A DNA stretch of 64,000 bases from Bordetella parapertussis (GTDB lineage Bacteria; Pseudomonadota; Gammaproteobacteria; Burkholderiales; Burkholderiaceae_B): assembly GCA_945865935.1 (NCBI GenBank), contig CAMBFI010000002.1:248001-312000 (forward strand), written 5' to 3'. Positions within the stretch are counted from its first letter, which is position 1, and each line of letters begins with the position of its first letter. Below the pieces are notes generated by a model. The model was not told where the DNA came from. It ran no database searches and saw only the letters and a list, made by a program, of their open reading frames with translations. This document shows positions 50,926-59,423 of the stretch, in pieces. A program made the translations under genes and the position numbers.

Positions 50926-52488
50926 TTACCATTGCCCAAAAAAGACGCCTGCGCGTTTATGTGCGTGCGTCGCGCGCATGACATCTTCATCTGACATTGT
51001 GACGCGCCGCTTGCGTCGTGCCATCCAGTCAAACAGCTCGCTTCTGAGCTGCTCGCGTGTCGTAGCATGCCCCGCATCGCGCCCCAGGTCGTAGAGCTCT
51101 TGTGGATCTTTCTCTAGATCAAATAATTGTTCTGGCTCATCAAGCCAATACACATAGCGCCATCGATCCGTTCGCATCGAATAGGCGCGCGACTGCTGCG
51201 GCGTTTTGTTCAACAACAATCGTGCCTGTCTAAAACTGTAGTCCAACTCTGAAAACGCCGCTTTGCGCCACGCGGGCGACTCACCGCGCAACAAGGGCAA
51301 TAAGCTCATTCCTTCGATCCGTTGCGAAGCGCCCTCCACACCAAGCGCATCTAAAAAGGTCGGTACGAAATCCACCGCTTCAACCATTCTTGCATCAACC
51401 GTCCCTCGGGTTGCGTCCGCGCGGCGATCAGGGTCCATGACAATGCAAGGCACTCTCTGTATCGCATCGTAGAAAAGTTCTTTTTCCCCTAACCAATGAT
51501 CCCCTAGAAAATCTCCGTGGTCCGATGTAAACACGATCATCGTATTCTTCATCAACCCCGCAGCTTCCATGTAATCGAACAATCTTCCCAAGTGATCATC
51601 CAGCTGGTGTATCAAGCCCTGATAGGCCGGACGTACCGTGCGAATACATTCATCACGACTAAAGTTTTGTCCTTCCTCATGCTGTCGATAGGCTGCCACC
51701 ACCGGGTGGGCATCAATTTTTTCCTGCTCATTACGCACAACCGGCAAACACTGCTCGGCCGTATACATGTTGTGATACGGGGCTGGCGCCATATAAGGCC
51801 AATGCGGCTTAACGTAGCTCAGGTGTAACACCCAAGGGGAGTCCCCCTTGTTGCGCATAAAAGCCAAGGCCTGGTCTGTCATGTAGGCCGTTTCCGAGTG
51901 TGGCTCAGCGACGCGCGCTGGGAGATAGACATTCCGCATGTTCCAGCCACTCACGACTTCGCCCTTGGCATCAACGCCCGCGATAACGTAATCCGTCCAC
52001 GGATCCTCTGACACGTACCCGTGTTGCTTCAAGTACGCGGGGTAACCGCTTTCCTGCCCTGGCGGATGATGTCCATCATAACGATCGATTTCCTTAAATC
52101 CGCCTCGTCTAAGCAAGTACGCAAGTTCGGACTGACCATCGATGCCCAATCTCTGTAAACCAGCTACATCCGGGATCACGTGCGTCTTTCCAGCTAGGAC
52201 AAGATCGCGTTTGGCTCGGGCGAGGTACTCGCCTAGCGTGACCTCGCCGATTGCCAGTGGGACTCGATTCCATGTCGTGCCGTGGCTTGAGGGATAGCGA
52301 CCTGTGTAATAGCTCATGCGTGACGGCCCGCACACGCCCGAGTTCACAAACGCTCGGCTAAAGCGTACCCCTCGTTTTGCTAACGCATCAAGGTTCGCCG
52401 TTTTCAAATACGGATGGCCCTCGCATCCCAGGTGATCTGCACGGAACTGGTCGGCCATGATGAAAAGAATATTTTGTACATCAGACAT
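50926..52488 (-). CDS. Sulfatase family hydrolase (possibly phosphonate monoester hydrolase-like)
   Basis: 520 residues. Cys53 in VCGPSRMSYYTGRYP is the site converted to formylglycine (C-x-P-S-R). Metal ligands are in IMADQFRADHLG and FTSDHGDFLGDH. No signal peptide, so cytoplasmic. The size and cytosolic location fit choline-sulfatase or phosphonate monoester hydrolase-like members; the substrate is not fixed by sequence. No formylglycine-generating enzyme is encoded nearby. Convergent with leuA. Confidence 0.87.
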   Translation of the reverse strand: MSDVQNILFIMADQFRADHLGCEGHPYLKTANLDALAKRGVRFSRAFVNSGVCGPSRMSYYTGRYPSSHGTTWNRVPLAIGEVTLGEYLARAKRDLVLAGKTHVIPDVAGLQRLGIDGQSELAYLLRRGGFKEIDRYDGHHPPGQESGYPAYLKQHGYVSEDPWTDYVIAGVDAKGEVVSGWNMRNVYLPARVAEPHSETAYMTDQALAFMRNKGDSPWVLHLSYVKPHWPYMAPAPYHNMYTAEQCLPVVRNEQEKIDAHPVVAAYRQHEEGQNFSRDECIRTVRPAYQGLIHQLDDHLGRLFDYMEAAGLMKNTMIVFTSDHGDFLGDHWLGEKELFYDAIQRVPCIVMDPDRRADATRGTVDARMVEAVDFVPTFLDALGVEGASQRIEGMSLLPLLRGESPAWRKAAFSELDYSFRQARLLLNKTPQQSRAYSMRTDRWRYVYWLDEPEQLFDLEKDPQELYDLGRDAGHATTREQLRSELFDWMARRKRRVTMSDEDVMRATHAHKRAGVFFGQW

Positions 52489-52505
52489 GACTGACCCCGG
52501 TCGCG

Positions 52506-53297
52506 TTACTGTCTTTGCAGCGCGGCGATTTCCTCAGGCTCAAAGCCTGCGGCTAACCGCGCTTGCACATTGAAGGGCCCTTTAAGCTTAGGGGCGCGAT
52601 ACGTTGAAGCGAGCGCAGCGTATTGCGCCACCGGATCGAGACCGCGCTGCGCACAAAGCCATCGGTACCAATAATTTCCAATCGCCACGTGCCCGATTTC
52701 TTCGCGCAAAATGAGATCGACGATCTCTGCGCCACGACGGTCTCCACCACTTGCAAGCTTATGCCTGACTGCGGGTGACGCATCCAACCCGCGCGCCTCA
52801 AGCGTACGAGGCACGAGTGCCAACCGCGCCAACACATCCTCGTGTGTGCGCTCTGCCATCTCCCACAACCCGTCATGCGCAGGGAAGTCGCCATAGCAAT
52901 AGCCCAAGTCGGCCAAGTGCTCCGACAACAATCGATAGTGCTCTGACTCTTCCCGTGCCACACCCATCCACTCGCGGTAAAACTTTTCAGGCATCCCAGA
53001 AAATCGCCACACGACATCCAAGGCGAGATTAATCGCATTGAACTCAATATGCGCCAGGGCGTGGATCAGCACTGCGCGGCCCTCGAGCGTGTGCACGCTG
53101 CGGGACAAGAGTCCTGCCGGCGAAACAAAGTTTAGGGTAGGGCGTCCGGGGATATGCATAGCAGGCCCGCCATGCCCTCTGAGGTCGGCCTCAATGTCGG
53201 CAGGGACATTCGCGTCAGCGCGTTCGAGCCACGCGGCTTTTGCGTCCCAAGACTTCTCTTGGAGCGCCACGAGGGCAATTTGTCTAATTTCGTTCAC
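52506..53297 (-). CDS. DUF455 ferritin-like protein
   Basis: 263 residues. A four-helix ferritin-like core with Glu/His metal ligands is seen in HTLEGRAVLIHALAHIEFNAINLALD, EWMGVAREESEHYRLLSEHL and IVDLILREEIGHVAIGNYWYRW. The spacing E...EH...E..H fits a diiron site, as in MiaE-like hydroxylases. The reaction is unknown. Its start is 45 bases from the divergent DUF3429 gene; it lies 18 bases before the sulfatase gene and may share its transcript. Confidence 0.84.
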   Translation of the reverse strand: MNEIRQIALVALQEKSWDAKAAWLERADANVPADIEADLRGHGGPAMHIPGRPTLNFVSPAGLLSRSVHTLEGRAVLIHALAHIEFNAINLALDVVWRFSGMPEKFYREWMGVAREESEHYRLLSEHLADLGYCYGDFPAHDGLWEMAERTHEDVLARLALVPRTLEARGLDASPAVRHKLASGGDRRGAEIVDLILREEIGHVAIGNYWYRWLCAQRGLDPVAQYAALASTYRAPKLKGPFNVQARLAAGFEPEEIAALQRQ

Positions 53298-53341
53298 AGG
53301 TGTTGGTTCAGCGATCCGGCGCTCTTGGTAATATGGTGATT

Positions 53342-53821
53342 ATGTCTGATCTACTCTCTTCCGCAAACAGCCAACTACCTGCCCGCGTTCCTCTGGCCGC
53401 TTTGTTACCAGGATTGCTCGGTCTGGCCCCTTTTTGGGTACTTGCGTTATCAACCGTCGTGGGGACGGGGTTAGATCCACTCCTCGCGCTGACGGCACTC
53501 ATCATGTACGGTGCCATCATCCTGAGCTTTGTGGGTGCCTTGTGGTGGGGGCTGGCTGTACATGCTTCGGCTGACGCCCCACGCGGCACGCTCTTTGTCT
53601 GGAGTGTTTTTCCCGCACTGATTGGTTGGTTCGCCACACTCGCGCTGCCCGATGTCGGGCTGAGAATGCTCATGGCCGGCTTAGCCCTGCAATGGGTGCT
53701 TGACGGACTGCTTGCACGCAAGGTGCCAGGTCTCATCCCTGGCTGGATGCTTCGCTTGCGCACCATGCTTACCGGTGGCGCCGTGGGCGCCTTAGGCTTA
53801 GCGTGGTGGCAACTCGTTTAA
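53342..53821 (+). CDS. DUF3429 family membrane protein
   Basis: 159 residues from ATG 53342, no strong ribosome site. Five membrane helices with marks VPLAALLPGLLGLAPFWVLAL, YGAIILSFVGALWWGLAV and SVFPALIGWFATLALP. Function unknown. It ends 13 bases from the convergent SET-domain gene. Confidence 0.82.
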   Translation: MSDLLSSANSQLPARVPLAALLPGLLGLAPFWVLALSTVVGTGLDPLLALTALIMYGAIILSFVGALWWGLAVHASADAPRGTLFVWSVFPALIGWFATLALPDVGLRMLMAGLALQWVLDGLLARKVPGLIPGWMLRLRTMLTGGAVGALGLAWWQLV

Positions 53822-53833
53822 GCGCTTGATTGC

Positions 53834-54340
53834 TTAGGCGGATTTAGTTTTTTTCTTGGCCTTCTTGGCCTTTTTTTCCGGCACGCCTAGCATCGTCCTT
53901 CGGCAGCTCGGAGCGCCGCAACGACATTCGTACTGTAGCTTGAGCTCCTTGGTTAGCTTTTCATCTTCGATGACCAAGCCATAATCATAGTTCAGCTCTT
54001 CGCCACGCTTGATGTCCCGCTTGGCTACGATATGGACGCGCTTGCCGCCTTTACCTTCTGAGCTTTCACAGTTCGGCTCACACGCATGATTAATCCATCG
54101 AGCCTCGTTGCCATGATCATCACCATCAATGACCTTACCCGAGCTTAACGAAAAGAAAAAAGTATGAAACGGGTCGTCAGGGTTGGTCGGATGCCTACGA
54201 TCGGCTTCCTTGTTGCTAATAGTTTTGCCACCGTACTCAATGATGCGCGTGCCTTCAGGGATATTACGCGCCGCGAATACGCCGTTGCCGTGCACCTTGG
54301 AACGCCTAACGATATGCCAAGGTCTTTCTACTGTTGTCAT
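53834..54340 (-). CDS. SET-domain protein-lysine methyltransferase
   Basis: 168 residues. The SET core has SKVHGNGVFAARNIPEGTRIIEYGG, the pseudoknot RWINHACEPNCES, and ELNYDYGL with the catalytic Tyr. A post-SET-like zinc cluster CRCGAPSCRRTMLG is present. A Lys-rich tail follows (KKAKKAKKKTKSA). SET enzymes methylate lysines from S-adenosylmethionine; bacterial forms act on ribosomal or DNA-binding proteins where known. It is the last gene of the run topB-panB-SET; TopB carries a Lys/Ala-rich tail and is a possible substrate by position only. Confidence 0.9.
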   Translation of the reverse strand: MTTVERPWHIVRRSKVHGNGVFAARNIPEGTRIIEYGGKTISNKEADRRHPTNPDDPFHTFFFSLSSGKVIDGDDHGNEARWINHACEPNCESSEGKGGKRVHIVAKRDIKRGEELNYDYGLVIEDEKLTKELKLQYECRCGAPSCRRTMLGVPEKKAKKAKKKTKSA

Positions 54341-54358
54341 GGGTGATGCTTCTAAAGA

Positions 54359-55180
54359 TCAGGTGTTTTTGACACCAAAACAATGTTGGGGCTCAGGGAA
54401 GGCTCCGCTGCGCACCTCGTCGGCATATTGCTCCACCGCCTTGCGCATCATTGTATCGAGATCGGCATAGCGTTTGACAAATTTCGGCACGCGCTCGCCA
54501 CTTAATCCCAAAATATCTTCTGTCACCAGAATTTGTCCATCGCAAGCAGGTGATGCACCGATGCCAATCGTAGGAATGGAAACCTGTGCAGTAATGTCTG
54601 CTGCCAATGCTTCCTGAACGCCTTCCAGCACGATGCCAAACGCACCCGCGCGCTCGACAGCGTGGGCATCAGCAAGAATACGTGCAGCATCCTCTGGGGT
54701 TTTACCCTGCGACAAATAACCACCCATCGTATTGACATACTGCGGCATCAGCCCAATGTGCGCCAAGACAGGAACACCCCGGGCGGATAGGTATTGAATC
54801 GTTTCAGCCATCACCGCACCACCTTCGAGCTTCACGGCATCTGCGCCATGGCTCAATAAATAGCCTGCACTGCGAAAAGCTTGCGCAAGCGACTCCTGAT
54901 AGCTGCCAAAAGGCAAGTCCGCCACAATACATGCGCGTTGTGTCGAACGTGCCACAGCAGCCGTATGTTGCGCAATCGTTTCTAACGAAATCGACAGGGT
55001 GTTGGGCAGTCCGTACGCAACCATTGCGGTCGAGTCGCCGATCAAAATAAAGTCAACGCACGGATCTATGGCGCGTGCCACCGGTGCGCTGTACGCGGTC
55101 AATGCAACAATTTTGCGCTGGCCCTTGCACGCCATTAATTGCGGGATCGTCACCCGCTTCACTGCTAACTGCACGCTCAT
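54359..55180 (-). CDS. panB: 3-methyl-2-oxobutanoate hydroxymethyltransferase
   Basis: 273 residues. TIM-barrel marks are LTAYSAPVARAIDP, ILIGDSTAMVAYGLPNT, ADLPFGSYQES, DAVKLEGG, AHIGLMPQ and PTIGIGASPACDGQILV. It makes ketopantoate for coenzyme A synthesis. PanC is not adjacent, which is common in this group. The gap from topB is only 9 bases. Confidence 0.94.
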   Translation of the reverse strand: MSVQLAVKRVTIPQLMACKGQRKIVALTAYSAPVARAIDPCVDFILIGDSTAMVAYGLPNTLSISLETIAQHTAAVARSTQRACIVADLPFGSYQESLAQAFRSAGYLLSHGADAVKLEGGAVMAETIQYLSARGVPVLAHIGLMPQYVNTMGGYLSQGKTPEDAARILADAHAVERAGAFGIVLEGVQEALAADITAQVSIPTIGIGASPACDGQILVTEDILGLSGERVPKFVKRYADLDTMMRKAVEQYADEVRSGAFPEPQHCFGVKNT

Positions 55181-55189
55181 CTACAGCCT

Positions 55190-57868
55190 TTATTCGCTTG
55201 CAGTCGTTTTCGCCGCTTTTTTTGCAACCTTCTTCACAGCTTTTTTAGCCGCTTTTTTCACAGTAGCTTTTTTAGCTGGTGTTGTTGCCACGGCTTTTTT
55301 GGCTGTCTTAGTCGCTGTTTTCGTTGCGGTTTTAGTCGCAGTTTTAGTCGCTTTCTTAGCAGGAGTTTTAGCAGCCGTCTTGCTCGCAGTCTTGCTTGCT
55401 GTTTTGCGGCCAGGCTTATCCGGACGCGCCTCGAACTCAAAGCTCACTTTGCCCTCTGCACCACGGGAAAGGTAGGCCTTGAACTTGCGATTGGTGCGGC
55501 TCGACACAAACCCCTCTAGCAAATCTGTTTTTCCAGTTGCTAGCAACTTAACCATTTGGTCGGGGCCGACTTCCTGCTGGAGGATCACTTTTCCAGAGCG
55601 GAAGTCGCAATTGCGCTCAGGGCCGACCGATTTTTCGCAGATGTAGCTCATGCCGTGCTCATACACCGGTGCTGTGCATTTCGGGCAGGGGCCTAGCGCC
55701 GTACGCTCCGAAAAGTCAACCGGTTCATTGGACTCTTCATCTCGCTGACCAAAATCGAATTCCAACTTTGAATCAGGATCAAGCTTCAAAATAGCCGCAA
55801 ATGGACGACCCATTTTGCTGATGAAACCCTGCAAAGGTCCAATGTGTTTGTCCGTAATCAAGGTCTCGACCTCAACCGGCTCAAACGTACGGCCTCCGGG
55901 GTGCTTGCCAATTGAAAAATCACATTTTGTACATGCATAGCGCCGATAATTTTCTTTGACCTCTGCGCCACATTTAGGGCAGGGTGTCTGCAGGCTCACA
56001 TAGTCGCCTGGCACCGTATCGCGGTCGTATTCCTTCGCGCGTTTCACAATCACTTGTGTCATCTGTGCAATTTCTTGCATAAACGCCAAGCGCTCGAGCT
56101 CACCTTGTTCGATTTGTTTGAGCTTGTGTTCCCATTCGCCCGTCAACTCCGGAGAGGTCAGTTCTTTAACGTCCAAACCATTGAGCAGCGTCATCAGTTG
56201 ACGCGCCTTAGCAGTCGGAACCAAGTCACGGCCTTCACGGCGTAAATAGTTTTCGTTGAGCAAGCCCTCGATAATGGATGCGCGCGTAGCCGGCGTGCCT
56301 AACCCACGCTCGGACATCGCCTGCGCGAAATCGTCATCATCCACAAGCTTTCCCGCACCTTCCATCGCAGACAGCAACGTGCCCTCGTTATAGCGTGCCG
56401 GAGGTTTCGTCACTAAGGCGACGCCCTCGACTTCTTCAGTGCGGACCTTCTCGCCTTCGGCTACCGCAACAAGGGTGGCGTCTTCGCTCAAGACCTCACG
56501 ACCCCAAACGACCAGCCAACCCGGCGAGACCAACACCTTACCTGCAGACTTGAACTTGTGCGATTGCACGATCGTTGTGCGTGTCGTCTCGCGATACTCA
56601 GCAGGAGGGAAAAAGATCGATAGAAAGCGCTTGACCACCAAGTCATATAACTTGGCTTCGGCGTCACTCAATTCTTTTGGGATTTGCAACGTTGGGATAA
56701 TCGCAAAGTGATCCGACACTTTTTTGTTATCGAAAATTCGCTTGTTAGGTTTGACCCAACCATTTTTAGCGATCGTCGCGGCATGCGGTGCTAAGCCTTT
56801 GCTTACGCCACTACCTTCGGCGAGCGCATCCATCGTCGCCTTCACGGTGTTGATGTAGTCCTCAGGCAAATGCTTGGAATCCGTTCGCGGATAGGTCAAG
56901 GCCTTGTGACGCTCGTAAAGACTTTGCGCCAACGACAAGGTGGTTTTTGCCGAAAACCCAAAGCGGCCGTTTGCCTCACGCTGCAAAGACGTCAAATCAA
57001 ACAATGCTGGGGCAGCTTCCGTTTTGGGCTTCGCCACTTCATTGACTATGCCGGGCTGGTTACGGCATGCGGCAACCACGCTTTTTGCAGCCGCCTCCGC
57101 CCATAACCGCGATTCGTGCTGCGCGGGATCTTCCGCATTCTTTTTAAATTCCGGATCAAACCACTTGCCTTCATACAAACCACCGGCTGCAACAAACGTC
57201 GCGCGCACTTCCCAATAATTGCGCGGCTCGAAGCGTCGAATTTTCTCTTCGCGCTCAAACACAATGGCCAGCGTAGGCGTCTGGACACGACCGACAGGCG
57301 TTTTAAAAAATCCGCCATCCTTGCTGTTGAACGCGGTCATGGCACGCGTGCCATTAATGCCCACCAGCCAATCGGCCTCGGCCCGCGAACGCGCAGCAGC
57401 CTCTAGCGGCTTCATCGTGTCGTCGGTGCGCAATTGCGTAAACGCTTCGCGGATCGCATCTTGCGTCATCGATTGCAACCACAGGCGCTGCACCGGCTTT
57501 TTTTGCGACGCATATTGCTCGATGTAGCGAAAGATCAGTTCGCCTTCTCGACCAGCGTCACAAGCATTAATGAGGGCGGAGACATCTTTGCGCTTAATCA
57601 GTCGCACCAACATTTTGAGTCGTTCGGCTGACCGCTTATCACTTGGCCCGAGCTCAAACTGGGGAGGAATCACGGGAAGGTGGTTAAAACTCCACTTTCC
57701 CTTGACGGGGTCATTCGGTGCTACCAAGCTCAACAGGTGGCCCACGCTTGAGGACAACACATATTTGTCGTTCTCAAAGTAGTCGCCCTCGCGCGTAAAA
57801 CCGCCTAGCGCTCTAGAAATATCAAGGGCGACCGAGGGTTTCTCAGCAATTATTAGTGTCTTAGTCAT
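55190..57868 (-). CDS. topB: DNA topoisomerase III with histone-H1-like tail
   Basis: 892 residues. N-terminal Toprim TLIIAEKPSVALDISRALGG. Active-site Tyr in ALTYPRTDSKHLPED. Two C-terminal zinc-finger-like Cys sets follow: CPKCGAEVKENYRRYACTKC, and CPKCTAPVYEH with ICEKSVGPERNC. The last 75 residues are a repetitive tail of Lys, Ala and Thr (TATKTATKTATKTAKKA and further KKAAKKAVKK), encoded by a visible DNA repeat at about 55200-55400. Such tails resemble histone H1 C-termini and would bind DNA. It decatenates single-stranded links. Confidence 0.92.
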   Translation of the reverse strand: MTKTLIIAEKPSVALDISRALGGFTREGDYFENDKYVLSSSVGHLLSLVAPNDPVKGKWSFNHLPVIPPQFELGPSDKRSAERLKMLVRLIKRKDVSALINACDAGREGELIFRYIEQYASQKKPVQRLWLQSMTQDAIREAFTQLRTDDTMKPLEAAARSRAEADWLVGINGTRAMTAFNSKDGGFFKTPVGRVQTPTLAIVFEREEKIRRFEPRNYWEVRATFVAAGGLYEGKWFDPEFKKNAEDPAQHESRLWAEAAAKSVVAACRNQPGIVNEVAKPKTEAAPALFDLTSLQREANGRFGFSAKTTLSLAQSLYERHKALTYPRTDSKHLPEDYINTVKATMDALAEGSGVSKGLAPHAATIAKNGWVKPNKRIFDNKKVSDHFAIIPTLQIPKELSDAEAKLYDLVVKRFLSIFFPPAEYRETTRTTIVQSHKFKSAGKVLVSPGWLVVWGREVLSEDATLVAVAEGEKVRTEEVEGVALVTKPPARYNEGTLLSAMEGAGKLVDDDDFAQAMSERGLGTPATRASIIEGLLNENYLRREGRDLVPTAKARQLMTLLNGLDVKELTSPELTGEWEHKLKQIEQGELERLAFMQEIAQMTQVIVKRAKEYDRDTVPGDYVSLQTPCPKCGAEVKENYRRYACTKCDFSIGKHPGGRTFEPVEVETLITDKHIGPLQGFISKMGRPFAAILKLDPDSKLEFDFGQRDEESNEPVDFSERTALGPCPKCTAPVYEHGMSYICEKSVGPERNCDFRSGKVILQQEVGPDQMVKLLATGKTDLLEGFVSSRTNRKFKAYLSRGAEGKVSFEFEARPDKPGRKTASKTASKTAAKTPAKKATKTATKTATKTATKTAKKAVATTPAKKATVKKAAKKAVKKVAKKAAKTTASE
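55196..55405. repeat. Low-complexity repeat encoding the TopB tail
   Basis: Repeated units of 9-12 bases such as GCGGTTTTAGTC and GCTTTTTTAGC, which encode Ala-Thr-Lys/Ala-Lys-Lys on the minus strand. Their length is likely to vary among strains by slippage. Confidence 0.75.
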
Positions 57869-57927
57869 TCTTATCCATTCTGACCCACGCCTACAAATAG
57901 GCGGTCGGGTCCATGCGTTAATTCAAG

Positions 57928-58860
57928 CTAGCGCGGATCATAAGGGCGCCGGGGAGTGCCGTGCAAGTTAGCACGACTCGCCCCCTGTGCCCAAATCGAC
58001 AAGGCTGCGGACCAAAATGTCTCTATATTAGTGGCAACCACTCTTTCAAACCCTAAGTCTACCCAAGCCTGCTGTAAGACTTCAAGCGGTCGGTCTAAGT
58101 CAAGCGCCTTCGCTCCATTTTGTTTTGAAAGCTTCATCCCCTGTTGATCGACCACCAGCGGCACATGTAAGACGGTCGGCTGCGTGTACCCAAAGATTTC
58201 ACGAAGCATGTTTTGCCTGGCTGTGCTTGTAAGTAAGTCTTCACCTCGAACGATCGCTGTGATCTGTTGTGCGGCATCATCGACGACCGCAGCAAGCTGA
58301 TAGGCCCAAACCCCATCCGCACGCCTGACTACAAAATCACCCACTGCATGTGCGATATCTTGCTCCATCCAGCCTTGCCAGCGGTCCTCGAACCGATAGG
58401 TGCCCTCTGGTACTCGGACCCGCCATGAAAGCGGCTGGCGGCCTGCTGGGAGCCCCAGACGGCAGGTTCCGGGGTAGGGGTGCTCTCCATCCGAGCGTCT
58501 TAAAGGGCCTTGGACAGCCGAGTCCGCGATTTCTCGACGCGTACATCCGCAGGGATAAACGAGATTTAAGGACTGAAGGGTATCAAATGACGACTGATAG
58601 GCAGACATTCGACGAGATTGAAAGACAATGTCCTCATCCCACACCATGCCGAGTGCTCGCAGTTGACTCAAAATGGTCTCAACTGCGCCAGCAGCGTTGC
58701 GCGGGGTGTCCAAATCCTCAATGCGCAGTAGCCACTTGCCGCCTTTGGCGCGCGCGTCTGCGTAACTCGCAACCGCGGCCACCGCGGACCCCGCGTGAAG
58801 CGGCCCGCTTGGGCTGGGCGCAAACCGTCCGCGGTACGAAGACAAAGCAGGGGCCGACAA
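57928..58860 (-). CDS. gluQ: Glutamyl-Q tRNA(Asp) synthetase
   Basis: 310 residues, about two-thirds the length of GltX because the anticodon domain is absent. HIGH-like [22 protein letters not shown]-like KLSKQNGA; a zinc-binding set with [10 protein letters not shown] and later YPGTCR. It attaches glutamate to queuosine in tRNA-Asp. The paralogue is also named yadB; gluQRS is the full mnemonic. It lies 5 bases after smg and 59 before topB. Confidence 0.92.
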   Translation of the reverse strand: MSAPALSSYRGRFAPSPSGPLHAGSAVAAVASYADARAKGGKWLLRIEDLDTPRNAAGAVETILSQLRALGMVWDEDIVFQSRRMSAYQSSFDTLQSLNLVYPCGCTRREIADSAVQGPLRRSDGEHPYPGTCRLGLPAGRQPLSWRVRVPEGTYRFEDRWQGWMEQDIAHAVGDFVVRRADGVWAYQLAAVVDDAAQQITAIVRGEDLLTSTARQNMLREIFGYTQPTVLHVPLVVDQQGMKLSKQNGAKALDLDRPLEVLQQAWVDLGFERVVATNIETFWSAALSIWAQGASRANLHGTPRRPYDPR

Positions 58861-58865
58861 GCTAA

Positions 58866-59324
58866 TCAGTGCAGCAAACGATCGCCGTCATCACGCAGAA
58901 GCTCTTCGAGGATCAGGTGGTCGACTTCGGCCTCCTGACTCCACAGCACCATCAAGGCGATGATTTTTATTTTCTGCAACGAAACCGGCCCTTCCGTAGT
59001 CGCCATCGCGCGGTCAATCACAATCTCTCGCAACACGGGGGACAAAGCCTCGGTGGCCTCTAGAAACGTGATGAAACCAATCGCTGTGGCGCCAAGATGT
59101 TGCTGCTCGGGGTCGGCGTAGACCCGCGTGCCGTTGCCGGGCGTATGGGCAAGCTCTACACATTGCTCGGTCGTTTCCGCCAAGCCGACTAGCCAACCGA
59201 GCGCATCGTCAATGTCAGTGTGCTCAAACCCGGCAGCAGCGAGGCGCTTGGCCAACACCTCGGCCGAAGGACAGGCCTCAGGGGTGTAGTAGTTCTCAAA
59301 CAGATAAACCAGGATATCGAACAT
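58866..59324 (-). CDS. smg: Smg family protein (DUF494)
   Basis: 152 residues from ATG 59324; [19 protein letters not shown] is the family start, and the extra upstream frame is atypical. The middle [11 protein letters not shown]-like segment and the C-terminal [28 protein letters not shown] are conserved. Function unknown; in many beta- and gammaproteobacteria it sits with dprA and topoisomerase genes, and here topB is two genes away. dprA is not present in the window. Confidence 0.9.
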   Translation of the reverse strand: MFDILVYLFENYYTPEACPSAEVLAKRLAAAGFEHTDIDDALGWLVGLAETTEQCVELAHTPGNGTRVYADPEQQHLGATAIGFITFLEATEALSPVLREIVIDRAMATTEGPVSLQKIKIIALMVLWSQEAEVDHLILEELLRDDGDRLLH

Positions 59325-59423
59325 AGTAGCTACGGGCTCCTGTTTTAACCGGGGCAGCCATCGCCCCACGCTGTGATTCCACTTTACCCCTAAAAAACAA
59401 AAACGACAATCGCCACAGCAAAT

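Noticed and set aside
55258-55475. Open frames with membrane-like or basic composition opposite the topB tail
   Set aside because: They are mirror readings of the Lys/Ala repeat codons of topB and have no ribosome sites.
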